Part shown: in pieces, positions 29,733 through 37,531 of the stretch | Layout: every line of letters begins with the position of its first letter | How positions within the stretch are numbered: the first letter of the stretch is position 1 | Source of the DNA: Paenibacillus athensensis | Lineage (GTDB): Bacteria > Bacillota > Bacilli > Paenibacillales > NBRC-103111 | Direction of reading: 5' to 3' | Length of the DNA: 47,211 nt | NCBI RefSeq assembly: GCF_004514475.2 | Contig: NZ_MYFO02000011.1 | Location: 1-47,211, forward strand | The notes under the pieces: generated by a model | Told to the model about the DNA's origin: nothing | Databases searched by the model: none | Seen by the model: only the letters and a program-made list of their open reading frames with translations | Position numbers and translations under genes: made by a program

Positions 29733-30929
29733 ATGCAATGTGTCATCTCTCTGGAGCGTCTGGCGGAAAGCCAGCACGGACAGGTCAAATATGCTTCCGC
29801 CTTTGTCGATGAAACGATTCGCGACCTGCGGCTGGAGAACGGCAGCTTGATCGTCGAGCATGACTCGCCGGCCGGCAACGATGCGATTGCCGAGCGGATC
29901 GAACGGCTGATCGAGCGCTTTTCCAAAGGCGACTTCGGCTTTAAGGAAAACATTTTGTTCGAAAACAAGATTGAGACGCCTTACAATGGCGACATTGTAG
30001 CCGAGCTGATCGAACGCAAGAGCATCAAGGTGCTGGAGCCGGGCCTGTTTATTTTCCGCGAGCCGTTTTCCAGCCTGATGCGGTTTCTCGATTATTCCTT
30101 TGTGACCAAAATCGCCAAACGCTTTGAAGGGCTGCAGGAGGAATCGTATCCGGCGGTCATCCATTGCGAAACGCTGAACAAAACGAACCATTTTACGTCG
30201 TTTCCGGAGCATATTCATTTCCTGACGCATCTGCGCGAGGATCTTGACGTGATTGAGTCGTTCTCGCAATCGATCCGCGAAGCCGGCGGCTGGAACAAGG
30301 ATCACCCGCTTGCGCTTGACCGCAACATGCCCAAGCCGAATTTTACAATGAACCCGTCCACCTGCTATCACTGTTATGAGGGCTTGCAGGACGAGCTGCT
30401 GGAGGGCGAAGGCATTGTCGTGACGGCGATTGCCAAATGTCACCGCTTCGAATCGAAAAATCACAGCGACTTCGGCCGTCTGCTCGATTTCTCGATGCGT
30501 GAGATTATTTTCGTCGGCAAGCCCGATTTCGTGAAAAACAATCGCCTGCAATCGATTGAATATTTGAAGGAGCTGGCCGTGGAATGGCAGGTGGACAGCC
30601 TGCTGGAAATCGCCAACGATCCTTTTTTCACCAACGATTTTCAGGTCAAGGCTTCGTTCCAGCGCAATCAGGAGATGAAATATGAGCTGCGGCTGACGAT
30701 CCCGCATATCGGCAAGTCGATTGCCTGCAGCTCGGTGAACTTTCACAGCAACACGTTCGGCAACGCCTTCAACATCAAGGTGGGCAAGCGCAGCGCCGTT
30801 ACCGGCTGCGTCGGCTTCGGCATCGAGCGCTGGGCGTTTGCGTTCCTTGCCCAATACGGACTGGATGAGCAGCAATGGCCCGCAGCCTTCCGTGAGCAAT
30901 ATCACGCGTGGCAACAAAAATCCCTATAA
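29733..30929 (+). CDS. Amino acid:[carrier protein] ligase, class II aaRS-like
   Basis: The 398-residue protein matches the truncated, SerRS-related ligases that activate an amino acid with ATP and load it on a carrier protein instead of tRNA. Landmarks: motif-2-like CHRFESKNHSDFGRLLDFSM followed by REIIFVG (Arg256), motif 3 GCVGFGIERWAFAF (about 359-372), and probable zinc ligands Cys211 or Cys214 (STCYHCYEG), Glu240 and Cys332 (IACSSVNFHSN). There is no tRNA-binding arm. Known relatives load Gly or Ala; the substrate here cannot be read with confidence. It lies directly after the carrier protein gene and takes the place DltA holds in dlt operons. Confidence 0.85.
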   Translation: MQCVISLERLAESQHGQVKYASAFVDETIRDLRLENGSLIVEHDSPAGNDAIAERIERLIERFSKGDFGFKENILFENKIETPYNGDIVAELIERKSIKVLEPGLFIFREPFSSLMRFLDYSFVTKIAKRFEGLQEESYPAVIHCETLNKTNHFTSFPEHIHFLTHLREDLDVIESFSQSIREAGGWNKDHPLALDRNMPKPNFTMNPSTCYHCYEGLQDELLEGEGIVVTAIAKCHRFESKNHSDFGRLLDFSMREIIFVGKPDFVKNNRLQSIEYLKELAVEWQVDSLLEIANDPFFTNDFQVKASFQRNQEMKYELRLTIPHIGKSIACSSVNFHSNTFGNAFNIKVGKRSAVTGCVGFGIERWAFAFLAQYGLDEQQWPAAFREQYHAWQQKSL

Positions 30930-30942
30930 TGAGTGATCCGTC

Positions 30943-31848
30943 TTGAAACTAATTGCCTTTTTACGACGCAACAGCTTTGTGCTTGGCCTGCTGCTGATCT
31001 TCGTGATTTCCGACCTGCTGATCGCTTGGTGGAATCCGATGGTCAGCTCGCGCCGTTTTTACAAAAACGACTTTACCAAAACGCTCCTGCACCACAGCTG
31101 GTCCGACACCGGGCCGGTTTTCTTTGGCAATTCCTCTGTGACGGGAGCCTATATCGAGGAGCAATCCGATTCGGGCCTGGTTGAAATGGGCCTGTCCTAC
31201 GGCAAAGCGACGGATCTGCAGGCGATCCTGTCCAAGCATTTGTACCAGGTGAAGGATGAGCTGGTGTTCGGCATCGATGTGCACACGCTGCTTGATCCGC
31301 TGGAAACCGATCCTACATATCCGTGGCTCAAGCCGTGGTACCAGCCTTATGTGTATGCGTATCGCGATTATTTCCGCGACTCCGGCGAGGAATTCGGCAA
31401 AAATCTGCTGCTGCACGCCAGCCTCGCCTACCAGCCGCGCTGGAGCGACAAGGAGCTGTACTTCGGGCGCAAGGACGATGCTTGGCTCAAGGATAAGTGG
31501 GCAGATTACGACAAGCGCTTCGGCAGCATGACGCTGTCCGATTTTCAGGACAATCTCGCTGCGGTGCAGTGGATCATCGACGAGGCGGCGCGGCGCGGCC
31601 TGCGGTTTCGCGTGATCTGGATGCCTTGGAACAAGGCGTATCCCGAGCCGCCTTATGTGGCGTCGCTCAAGCAGGTTGTGAACGGCAAGCTGCAAGCTGC
31701 CGGTGTGCCGACGCTCGATTTGATGGATAAATACGAGCCGCCCTATTTTCACGATCTGGTGCATTTGAACCGCGAGGACGGCGCTCCGTTGTTTACGAAG
31801 GAGGTTGACGCATGGCTAAAGTCGTTAGAAAATCCGTCGAAATCCTAG
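30943..31848 (+). CDS. Membrane-anchored SGNH-like protein, DltD analogue
   Basis: The 301-residue protein has one N-terminal membrane anchor (SFVLGLLLIFVISDLLIAWW) and an extracytoplasmic domain. Its GNSSVTG (residues 62-68) sits where SGNH hydrolases have GDS, and its C-terminal FHDLVHLN has the DxxH catalytic pair. In Dlt systems DltD has the same anchor and fold and acts outside, passing the amino acid to the polymer. The start is TTG 30943, the first possible codon after an in-frame stop, with a weak ribosome site. Its 3' end overlaps the small peptide gene by 37 bp. Confidence 0.8.
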   Translation: MKLIAFLRRNSFVLGLLLIFVISDLLIAWWNPMVSSRRFYKNDFTKTLLHHSWSDTGPVFFGNSSVTGAYIEEQSDSGLVEMGLSYGKATDLQAILSKHLYQVKDELVFGIDVHTLLDPLETDPTYPWLKPWYQPYVYAYRDYFRDSGEEFGKNLLLHASLAYQPRWSDKELYFGRKDDAWLKDKWADYDKRFGSMTLSDFQDNLAAVQWIIDEAARRGLRFRVIWMPWNKAYPEPPYVASLKQVVNGKLQAAGVPTLDLMDKYEPPYFHDLVHLNREDGAPLFTKEVDAWLKSLENPSKS

Positions 31849-31922
31849 TCTATCTGATCATGCTTTATTTCGTGCTGACCTACTTCACGGGCAAGGGCCT
31901 GTTTATTTACGAGGGATTCTAG
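31812..31922 (+). CDS. DltX-like 36-residue membrane peptide
   Basis: Product: a short basic N-terminus (MAKVVRKS), one hydrophobic helix (ILVYLIMLYFVLTYF) and the ending GKGLFIYEGF. DltX peptides share this plan and end in FIYxxF, for example FIYNEF in staphylococci; the C-terminal motif is required for D-alanylation and contacts the MBOAT. AAGGAGG lies seven bases before the ATG, which makes translation very likely despite overlap with the SGNH gene. It sits between the DltD-like and DltB-like genes and strengthens the Dlt-like reading of the whole cassette. Confidence 0.85.
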   Translation: MAKVVRKSVEILVYLIMLYFVLTYFTGKGLFIYEGF

Positions 31923-31940
31923 GACAAGGGAGTCGGCAAC

Positions 31941-33095
31941 ATGTTTTATTTGAATATGAACGCGATCGTCGCCATGTGCGGCATGATTGCCGTTCTGATG
32001 CTCACCCGCAAGTGGCCGGGCAACAAAAGGATACTGATGCTGCTGTTTAACGTATGCTTCCTGCTGTTGTTCAGCAAGAAGCTTTGTCTGTTTTACGCGG
32101 CGTATACGCTGATCAACTACGGAGGGTTTGTGTACCTATGCCGGACCCGGCTGTGGCGCAAAGCGACGTTTCTGTTCGCCATTGCCGCCAATGTCATCGG
32201 CGTGTTTCTCGGCGTGCGGCTGCTCGTCATGCATGTATTTCACAATCCGCTGTTTGATTCGATCATTTATCTCGGACTCATCTATAACGTGCTGAAGGTC
32301 ATCGACGCGTATTATTTCGCTTATTTTTTCGGCAAGGAGGGGCAAGTGCCGACGCTGGACTACGCCAACTATATTTTGTTTATCCCGACGTTTACCTCCG
32401 GGCCGATTCTCAAGTTCCGCGACTTCATGGCCGATGCGAAGCAGCCGTACCGCGTCGACGCCGCGTTGTTCGAGGACAGCGTGAAACGGATCATTCTTGG
32501 TCTGTTCAAAAAAATCGTGCTCGTCACCTGGATGACCGGCATCTTCAACCATGTGCTTCAGCAGGAGCTGCATACGCACCAGTCGCTGTTTCTGATGGTC
32601 TGGTTCTACGCGCTGATCTATTTCGATTTCTCCGGTTACTCCGACATTGCCGTCGGCTTCGGCCGCCTGATGGGCTACACAATGCCGGAAAACTTCAAAA
32701 AGCCGTTCCTGTCGCCGACGTTGACCCAATATTGGCGCAACTGGCACGCCACGCTGGGCGATTGGTTCCGCGACCATATCTTTATGTTTTTCTCGCGCAA
32801 AACGCCTTCGCGCCTGACCGCCGCCGGCCTCTCTGTGCTGATTATGGTATTGATCGGACTGTGGCACGGCTTCTCGTGGCTGTATCTCATTTGGGGCGTC
32901 TACCACGGGCTGCTGCTGGCGTTGGAAAATCTGCTCAAGCTGACGACCGTCGTCAAGAAAAAGGTGTCCAAATTTTATTTTTATTCCCGATGTGTGGGGA
33001 CCCAAGCGCTGGTCACGCTGGCCGTCATTATCTACAGTCCGAATCAGGAAGCCGTGCTGCGGATTTACAAGGGCTTGCTTCATTTTGCTGGATAA
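31941..33095 (+). CDS. MBOAT family O-acyltransferase, DltB-like
   Basis: The 384-residue polytopic membrane protein has MBOAT landmarks: FIPTFTSGPILKFRDF, FDFSGYSDIAVGFGRLMGY, YWRNWHATLGDWFRDHIF (His269) and LIGLWHGFSWLYLIWGVYHG, in which His309 is the expected catalytic residue. DltB has the same length and motifs and moves D-alanine from the carrier protein across the membrane. It is the last gene of the cassette; the ATG has AAGGGAG upstream. No clear terminator follows before the next gene, 51 bp on. Confidence 0.92.
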   Translation: MFYLNMNAIVAMCGMIAVLMLTRKWPGNKRILMLLFNVCFLLLFSKKLCLFYAAYTLINYGGFVYLCRTRLWRKATFLFAIAANVIGVFLGVRLLVMHVFHNPLFDSIIYLGLIYNVLKVIDAYYFAYFFGKEGQVPTLDYANYILFIPTFTSGPILKFRDFMADAKQPYRVDAALFEDSVKRIILGLFKKIVLVTWMTGIFNHVLQQELHTHQSLFLMVWFYALIYFDFSGYSDIAVGFGRLMGYTMPENFKKPFLSPTLTQYWRNWHATLGDWFRDHIFMFFSRKTPSRLTAAGLSVLIMVLIGLWHGFSWLYLIWGVYHGLLLALENLLKLTTVVKKKVSKFYFYSRCVGTQALVTLAVIIYSPNQEAVLRIYKGLLHFAG

Positions 33096-33146
33096 GAGTG
33101 GTATACTGTGTAGTGGAGTTTCAACCATTTTCGGAGGTGTACATAG

Positions 33147-34115
33147 ATGAAATTAGGCGTTTTTATGGTGCTTCTGGCCGGCAAGCCGTTTGAAGAAGCC
33201 CTGGAGTACGTCGCTTCCAAAGGGCTGCAAGCCGTCGAAATCGGCACCGGCGGTTACCCGGGCGACGCCCATTGTAAACCCGACGAGCTGCTCGCTGACG
33301 AAGGCAAGCTGCGCGCGTTCAAGCAAGCGGTCGAATCCCGCGGCCTGACCATCAGTGCGCTGAGCGTGCACGGCAACCCGCTCCACCCGCAAAAGCAGAT
33401 TGCTCAAAGCTATCATGACGATTTCATCAAAACCGTCAACCTGGCCGAGCGTCTTGGCGTGCCGGTTGTCAACACGTTCTCCGGCTGCCCTGGCGACCAC
33501 GAGGACGCCAAGTATCCGAACTGGCCGGTTGCGCCTTGGCCGCCGGATTATCAGGAAATTCTCAAATGGCAGTGGGAAAACAAGGTTATTCCGTACTGGA
33601 CCGAAAACGGTAAATACGCATCTGATCGCGGCGTGAAAATCGGTCTGGAGCTGCACGGCGGCTTCTCCGTTCACACACCAGCTACGCTGCTCCGTCTGCG
33701 CGAAGCTGCCGGCGAGGTCATCGGGGCGAATCTCGATCCGAGCCATATGTGGTGGCAAGGGATCGATCCCGTGCAAGCGGTGCAAATTCTCGGCCGGGCC
33801 GGCGCGATTCACCACTTCCATGCCAAGGACACGACGATTGATCCGATCAACGTCAACCGCTACGGCGTGACCGACATGCAGTCCTATGCGAACATGCTGG
33901 ACCGCGCATGGCAGTTCCGCTCCGTAGGCTATGGGCACGATCTGAAAACATGGGCGGACATCATCAGCGCGCTGCGTCTTGTCGGCTACGATTACGTAGT
34001 ATCCATCGAGCATGAAGACGGCCTGATGTCCGTTGACGAGGGCTTCTCCAAAGCCGTGCAAAATCTCCAGCAAGTGCTGATCCGCGAACCATTGGGCGAG
34101 ATGTGGTGGGTGTAA
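33147..34115 (+). CDS. Sugar phosphate isomerase/epimerase family protein
   Basis: The 322-residue TIM-barrel protein is of the xylose-isomerase-like / AP endonuclease 2 family. Metal-binding residues are expected in LELHGGF, NLDPSHMWWQG, HFHAKDT and SIEHED. It begins MKLGVFMVLLAGKPFEEALE and lies near inositol or sugar-acid catabolic relatives, but no such neighbour is present, so the substrate is unknown. A strong CGGAGGTG precedes the ATG. It could be read with the MBOAT gene 51 bp upstream, although functionally they look unrelated; a terminator follows. Confidence 0.88.
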   Translation: MKLGVFMVLLAGKPFEEALEYVASKGLQAVEIGTGGYPGDAHCKPDELLADEGKLRAFKQAVESRGLTISALSVHGNPLHPQKQIAQSYHDDFIKTVNLAERLGVPVVNTFSGCPGDHEDAKYPNWPVAPWPPDYQEILKWQWENKVIPYWTENGKYASDRGVKIGLELHGGFSVHTPATLLRLREAAGEVIGANLDPSHMWWQGIDPVQAVQILGRAGAIHHFHAKDTTIDPINVNRYGVTDMQSYANMLDRAWQFRSVGYGHDLKTWADIISALRLVGYDYVVSIEHEDGLMSVDEGFSKAVQNLQQVLIREPLGEMWWV

Positions 34116-34163
34116 CCCGATCTTTTTGCCAAGCTCGGATCAGATAACGTTTTATGGATGAGC

Positions 34164-34204
34164 AGCTCCTACTGCCGTTATTGCGGCAGCGGGAGCTTTT
34201 TATT
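34164..34204 (+). terminator. Rho-independent terminator, isomerase gene
   Basis: AGCTCC (34164-34169) pairs with GGAGCT (34192-34197), with an inner CTGCCG/CGGCAG stem, and TTTTTATTT follows. Confidence 0.88.
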
Positions 34205-34237
34205 TGAGCGCGGACCCGTCAGTAGCCGGAGTAGGCT

Positions 34238-34279
34238 GTGAGTTGTTCGTTATGAGTTGTTCGTTGTGGGTTGTTCGGT
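34238..34279. repeat. 14-bp tandem repeat, three units
   Basis: GTGAGTTGTTCGTT is followed by ATGAGTTGTTCGTT and GTGGGTTGTTCGGT. The rest of the gap between the isomerase terminator and the CPBP promoter (34205-34449) holds no recognisable gene. Confidence 0.7.
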
Positions 34280-34449
34280 GTGCGCCGTCCGCAGCCGCCG
34301 TGCGGCCCCCTCAGGCGCTCCTCGAGCGGCAAACGTGGTAAAACTCCTTCCTACCCTTACGGCTGTTGCATAAATAAGCACGGGCACAGGTGCCGGGATC
34401 AGGTTCAGGTTCAAGCTCTGGTGCAGGCAGCGGCCTGACGCACTCTCCA

Positions 34450-34478
34450 TTGACAACCAACGCGGCTCCGCGTATTAT
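34450..34478 (+). promoter_or_regulatory. Promoter of the CPBP protease-TetR operon
   Basis: Consensus TTGACA (34450-34455) and TATTAT (34473-34478) are 17 bases apart. The start near 34485 falls inside the adjoining palindrome. Confidence 0.8.
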
Positions 34479-34479
34479 A

Positions 34480-34513
34480 TTAAGCAAATGCTCAATATTG
34501 AGCGAATGCTTAA
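34480..34513. promoter_or_regulatory. Palindromic operator, probable TetR site
   Basis: A 34-bp inverted repeat has outer arms TTAAGCA/TGCTTAA and a perfect 14-base centre, GCTCAATATTGAGC; 28 of 34 positions are symmetric. It begins 2 bp after the -10 and covers the transcription start, the usual place for a repressor. The TetR gene is the second gene of the operon, so I infer self-repression. Confidence 0.75.
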
Positions 34514-34594
34514 TGTGTTGATTGCCAACTTGCAGGTGATCAGAAATCGCTGGCAATGCGAACGTTCGGCAGAGGCATAGAGGGAGGGATCACG

Positions 34595-35455
34595 ATGAAT
34601 AAACATGCAGCTCGGAACATGACTATTTTGACGATAATGGCACTACTTAGCGGCTGGATCGGCGTAGGGGTCGACCAGCTTCCCGGCCTGTCGCAACCGG
34701 TGGGCTCTACGCTGGGCATGCTGCTGTGGCTGCTCCTTCCGCTGCTCACGGTTATTCTCCTGCGCTCCTTCTTCGGCGATGGCTGGCGCGATTCCGGGCT
34801 CGCCCCGCGCTTTCGGTCCGGCTGGGCCTTGTACGGGCTGGCGCTTATGATTTATCCGCTCATCATGCTGATCGTTTTGTTGGCCGGCTGGGCAGCGGGC
34901 GGTCCCCCTGTAAGCGAGCTGCGGCTATCTGCATTGGCCGTCGTAGCTGCAAGCGCCCTTCCCGGACAACTGATCAAAAATGTGTGCGAGGAGCTCGTCT
35001 GGCGCGGCTATTTGACCGCCAAGCTGGCGCAAGGGAGTCTGAGCGACTGGGGCATTTATGCGATCATCGGGGTTGTCTGGGGGCTGTGGCATCTGCCGTA
35101 TTATCTGATCTTTCTGCCCGATGAAACGCTGAGCGCCGTTCTCCCCGTCTCCAGAAATGCTTTTGCCGTCATTGCGCTGGTTTCCATAGCCGCGTCATCG
35201 ATTGTGTATGTCGAGCTCTTTCGGATTAGCCGCTCCATCTGGCCTTGCGTGCTGATGCACGCCGTCGAGAATGCGCTGCTGAATCCGCTCGTGACGGGCG
35301 GCTACGCCTCGTTCGCCAACCGCAGCGTCTGGCTGTCTCCGAGCATCGGGCTGCTCACGGCGCTGCTGGCTCTTGCAGCCGGGCTGCTCCTCCGCTCAGC
35401 CCGCATACGGCGTTCTGCAACCCCATCTATCCAAAGGAGGGCAACCATTGGTTAG
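34595..35455 (+). CDS. CPBP (CAAX) family intramembrane metalloprotease
   Basis: The 286-residue protein has about seven or eight transmembrane segments and the family motifs VCEELVWRGYL (catalytic EE...R), WGLWHLPYYLIF and LMHAVENALLNP. Bacterial members include prenyl-protease-like enzymes and bacteriocin-immunity proteins; the substrate here is unknown. ATG 34595 has GGAGGG upstream. The 3' end overlaps the TetR gene by 8 bp, so the two are translated together. Confidence 0.88.
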   Translation: MNKHAARNMTILTIMALLSGWIGVGVDQLPGLSQPVGSTLGMLLWLLLPLLTVILLRSFFGDGWRDSGLAPRFRSGWALYGLALMIYPLIMLIVLLAGWAAGGPPVSELRLSALAVVAASALPGQLIKNVCEELVWRGYLTAKLAQGSLSDWGIYAIIGVVWGLWHLPYYLIFLPDETLSAVLPVSRNAFAVIALVSIAASSIVYVELFRISRSIWPCVLMHAVENALLNPLVTGGYASFANRSVWLSPSIGLLTALLALAAGLLLRSARIRRSATPSIQRRATIG

Positions 35456-36020
35456 CAAACAAGAGCAACACCAACAGCGCCGTCTGCAAATTTTGCAAAC
35501 CGCGCTCGATTTATTCGTAACCAAGGGCTATTACGGCACTTCAACCAGGGAAATTTCCAAAGCGGCGGGCATCAGCTCCGGGCTGATGTTTCATTATTTC
35601 CCTTCCAAGCAGCAAGTTTATGAGGAATTGATCACGATCGGCTGCCAGCGCATGGACGTGGATTTTGCCGCTGCGCTGGAGGACCCGGACCGTTTTTTAG
35701 AAGCAATGGTAGATGAGCTGTTGAATCTGGTAGCCCGGCATCCGTTCGCAGCCAAGATGTTCGTGTTGATGGAAAATGCGTTCTTCATGCGGGATATCTC
35801 CGAAACCGTTAATGCCCTGCTCGACGCCCGCAACGTGGCGGAGCTAAGTCGCGAAGTGATTGTGCAAGGACAGCTTCTGGGGCAATTCAAGGAAGGCGAT
35901 CCGCTCGCGTTATCTTTGGCTTTCTGGAATGCCCTGCAGGGCATCGCCCAGCATCTCGCCCTACGTCCGCAGCATCCCATGCCGGAAGCGTCGTGGCTGA
36001 TGGATATGCTCCGAAAATAA
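35448..36020 (+). CDS. TetR/AcrR family transcriptional regulator
   Basis: The 190-residue repressor has an N-terminal helix-turn-helix, ILQTALDLFVTKGYYGTSTR with EISKAAGISSGLMFHYFPSK, followed by a helical ligand domain. The start is TTG 35448, with AAAGGAGGG eight bases upstream, inside the end of the CPBP gene. It probably binds the palindrome at 34480-34513 and controls its own operon. The inducer is unknown. Confidence 0.9.
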   Translation: MVSKQEQHQQRRLQILQTALDLFVTKGYYGTSTREISKAAGISSGLMFHYFPSKQQVYEELITIGCQRMDVDFAAALEDPDRFLEAMVDELLNLVARHPFAAKMFVLMENAFFMRDISETVNALLDARNVAELSREVIVQGQLLGQFKEGDPLALSLAFWNALQGIAQHLALRPQHPMPEASWLMDMLRK

Positions 36021-36025
36021 GACGC

Positions 36026-36763
36026 TCAATACCGGCGCATGATTTGCCGGGCCAACGAGGGAGAAATACGCAGCAGCGCCTCCAGCAGCTTCACCTTCCC
36101 TACAGGGATGTGCACGCGGCCCGCTTCGATGCCCTGAATGACCTCGCGGGCGAATTGCCCGGTAGACATTTTCCCCGTGCCGCGCCCTGCCGTCATCGCC
36201 GTGTCCACCAGCGGAGCCATCGCTTCAAATACCTTGATCGGCGTAGCCTCCAGCTGATAACGCAAGGTACGGGTGAAGGACGATAGCGCTGCTTTGGACG
36301 CACAATAGATCGGTGCGCTTTCTTTGGGCACGAGGGCCAACCCCGAGGTGATATTGACAATCGCCGCTTCCGGCTTTTGCAGAAAAAGGGGAATAAACAA
36401 CATACTCAAACAAACCGCCGCTGTGAAATTCGTGTCCAGCTCGTCCTGAATCGCCGTTGGCGACGGCAGCGGCTGGCGGTCGAATCTGCTCAACACCTGA
36501 ACGCCCGCGTTATTCACCAGCACATCGGCCTCCAGTCCCATCTCGGCCAGCCACTCGACCAGTCGACGCTGCTCTGCCTCCTGTCGAATATCGCAAGGGA
36601 AAGCCAGCAGCCTCGGCTCCACGGATAACGCCTCCTCCAGCCTGCTCAGGCTGCGGCCGACAATAATCACCGTATTGCCGCGCTCCACCCATTGCCGAGC
36701 CAATGCCAGCCCGATTCCGCTTCCCCCGCCCGTAATGACAATCGTTTTTCCCAACATCTTCAT
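36026..36763 (-). CDS. SDR family oxidoreductase, DltE-like
   Basis: The 245-residue Rossmann enzyme has the NAD(P) motif GGGSGIG (about residues 12-18), NNAG, the catalytic Ser in NITSG, and YCASK (Tyr-x3-Lys). The C-terminal section (PLVDTAMTAGRGTGKMS, VGKVKLLEALLRI) resembles the SDR called DltE in B. subtilis. Nothing else ties it to the Dlt-like cassette 3 kb away. ATG 36763 follows GGAGGG. It ends 5 bp from the convergent TetR gene, with no terminator visible between. Confidence 0.88.
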   Translation of the reverse strand: MKMLGKTIVITGGGSGIGLALARQWVERGNTVIIVGRSLSRLEEALSVEPRLLAFPCDIRQEAEQRRLVEWLAEMGLEADVLVNNAGVQVLSRFDRQPLPSPTAIQDELDTNFTAAVCLSMLFIPLFLQKPEAAIVNITSGLALVPKESAPIYCASKAALSSFTRTLRYQLEATPIKVFEAMAPLVDTAMTAGRGTGKMSTGQFAREVIQGIEAGRVHIPVGKVKLLEALLRISPSLARQIMRRY

Positions 36764-36790
36764 CCTGGATCCCTCCGCGTTTTCTTGGCT

Positions 36791-36819
36791 ATCGTATCTA
36801 CTACGATTGTGCCGAACAA
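36791..36819 (-). promoter_or_regulatory. Possible promoter of the SDR gene with overlapping palindrome
   Basis: On the minus strand, TTGTTC (36814-36819) and TACGAT (36791-36796) are 17 bases apart. The -10 is one arm of the inverted repeat ATCGTA-N5-TACGAT (36791-36807). Both boxes are off-consensus, which fits a promoter that needs an activator. Confidence 0.4.
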
Positions 36820-36833
36820 CGAGCGGGCTTGCA

Positions 36834-36847
36834 TTAACCTAGGTTAA
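36834..36847. promoter_or_regulatory. Perfect palindrome TTAACCTAGGTTAA, possible Crp-family site
   Basis: This 14-base perfect palindrome overlaps the stop codon of the Crp-like gene and is centred about 56 bp upstream of the predicted SDR start, near the position used by class I Crp sites. I infer that the regulator encoded next door binds it. Confidence 0.45.
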
Positions 36848-37431
36848 CTTTTTTGACTTCGCAGCAGTCGGCTTAACGACACCGGCGAGATGCCCAAATA
36901 CGCGGCAATCTGATATTGCGGTAAGCGTCCGGCCAACGAGGGATATTGACGAATAAAGTGATCGTAGCGCTGCCGGGCGCTTGCATAGAGCAGCTGGCGC
37001 TCGCGCTCTTCTTTTTTCAAATACAACGCTTCGACGCCTTGGCGAACAAACCGCTCCCACTTGTGGTGGGCATTCATCAGCTCCTGCAGAAACGGATAGG
37101 GAATCTCCAGAACGAGCGCATCCTCCAGAGCCTGAATGGAAAAAAAGGACGGACGCTGCGTAATCAACGCTCCGTAAGACGTGAAAAACTCCCGTTCGCC
37201 CACGAAGCTTTTGTTATATTCCCGCCCGTCCGGCAACGTATAATACAAACGAAACAACCCCTCTATACAAAAAAAAGCGCTCTGCACCAAATCACCGGCC
37301 CGTACAAGATCCGTTCCGGTCTTCACCCTGCGCAGCGTAGTTCCCCTGAAAAACGCCTGCCATTCCTCTTCGGAAATGGCCAGGGTCGCTATCATCAGCC
37401 TGATCTGCTCATAGATCCGCTCGTTCTCCAT
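36844..37431 (-). CDS. Crp/Fnr family transcriptional regulator
   Basis: The 195-residue protein has an N-terminal cyclic-nucleotide-binding fold (VKTGTDLVRAGDLVQSAFFC; SFVGEREFFTSYGALITQRP) and a C-terminal helix-turn-helix, QYQIAAYLGISPVSLSRLLR. It lacks an Fnr-type Cys cluster. ATG 37431 follows GAGGAGGG; upstream codons in the frame are less likely. It lies upstream of the SDR gene on the same strand, separated by 80 bp with two palindromes, and probably regulates it. Confidence 0.85.
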   Translation of the reverse strand: MENERIYEQIRLMIATLAISEEEWQAFFRGTTLRRVKTGTDLVRAGDLVQSAFFCIEGLFRLYYTLPDGREYNKSFVGEREFFTSYGALITQRPSFFSIQALEDALVLEIPYPFLQELMNAHHKWERFVRQGVEALYLKKEERERQLLYASARQRYDHFIRQYPSLAGRLPQYQIAAYLGISPVSLSRLLRSQKS

Positions 37432-37463
37432 CAACACCCTCCTCTCCCTCATCACGAATCATC

Positions 37464-37502
37464 AAAAAAACCCGCCACCGCCGGAACCTCCGGTCAATGT
37501 AC
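37464..37502 (-). terminator. Rho-independent terminator, DUF2759-like gene
   Basis: A GC-rich stem (ACCGGA with TCCGG and flanking GC pairs) is followed on the minus strand by GGGTTTTTTT, about 30 bp after the stop codon. Confidence 0.75.
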
Positions 37503-37531
37503 GGGCTTTTGCTTGTGCTCACAGCTGCAGC

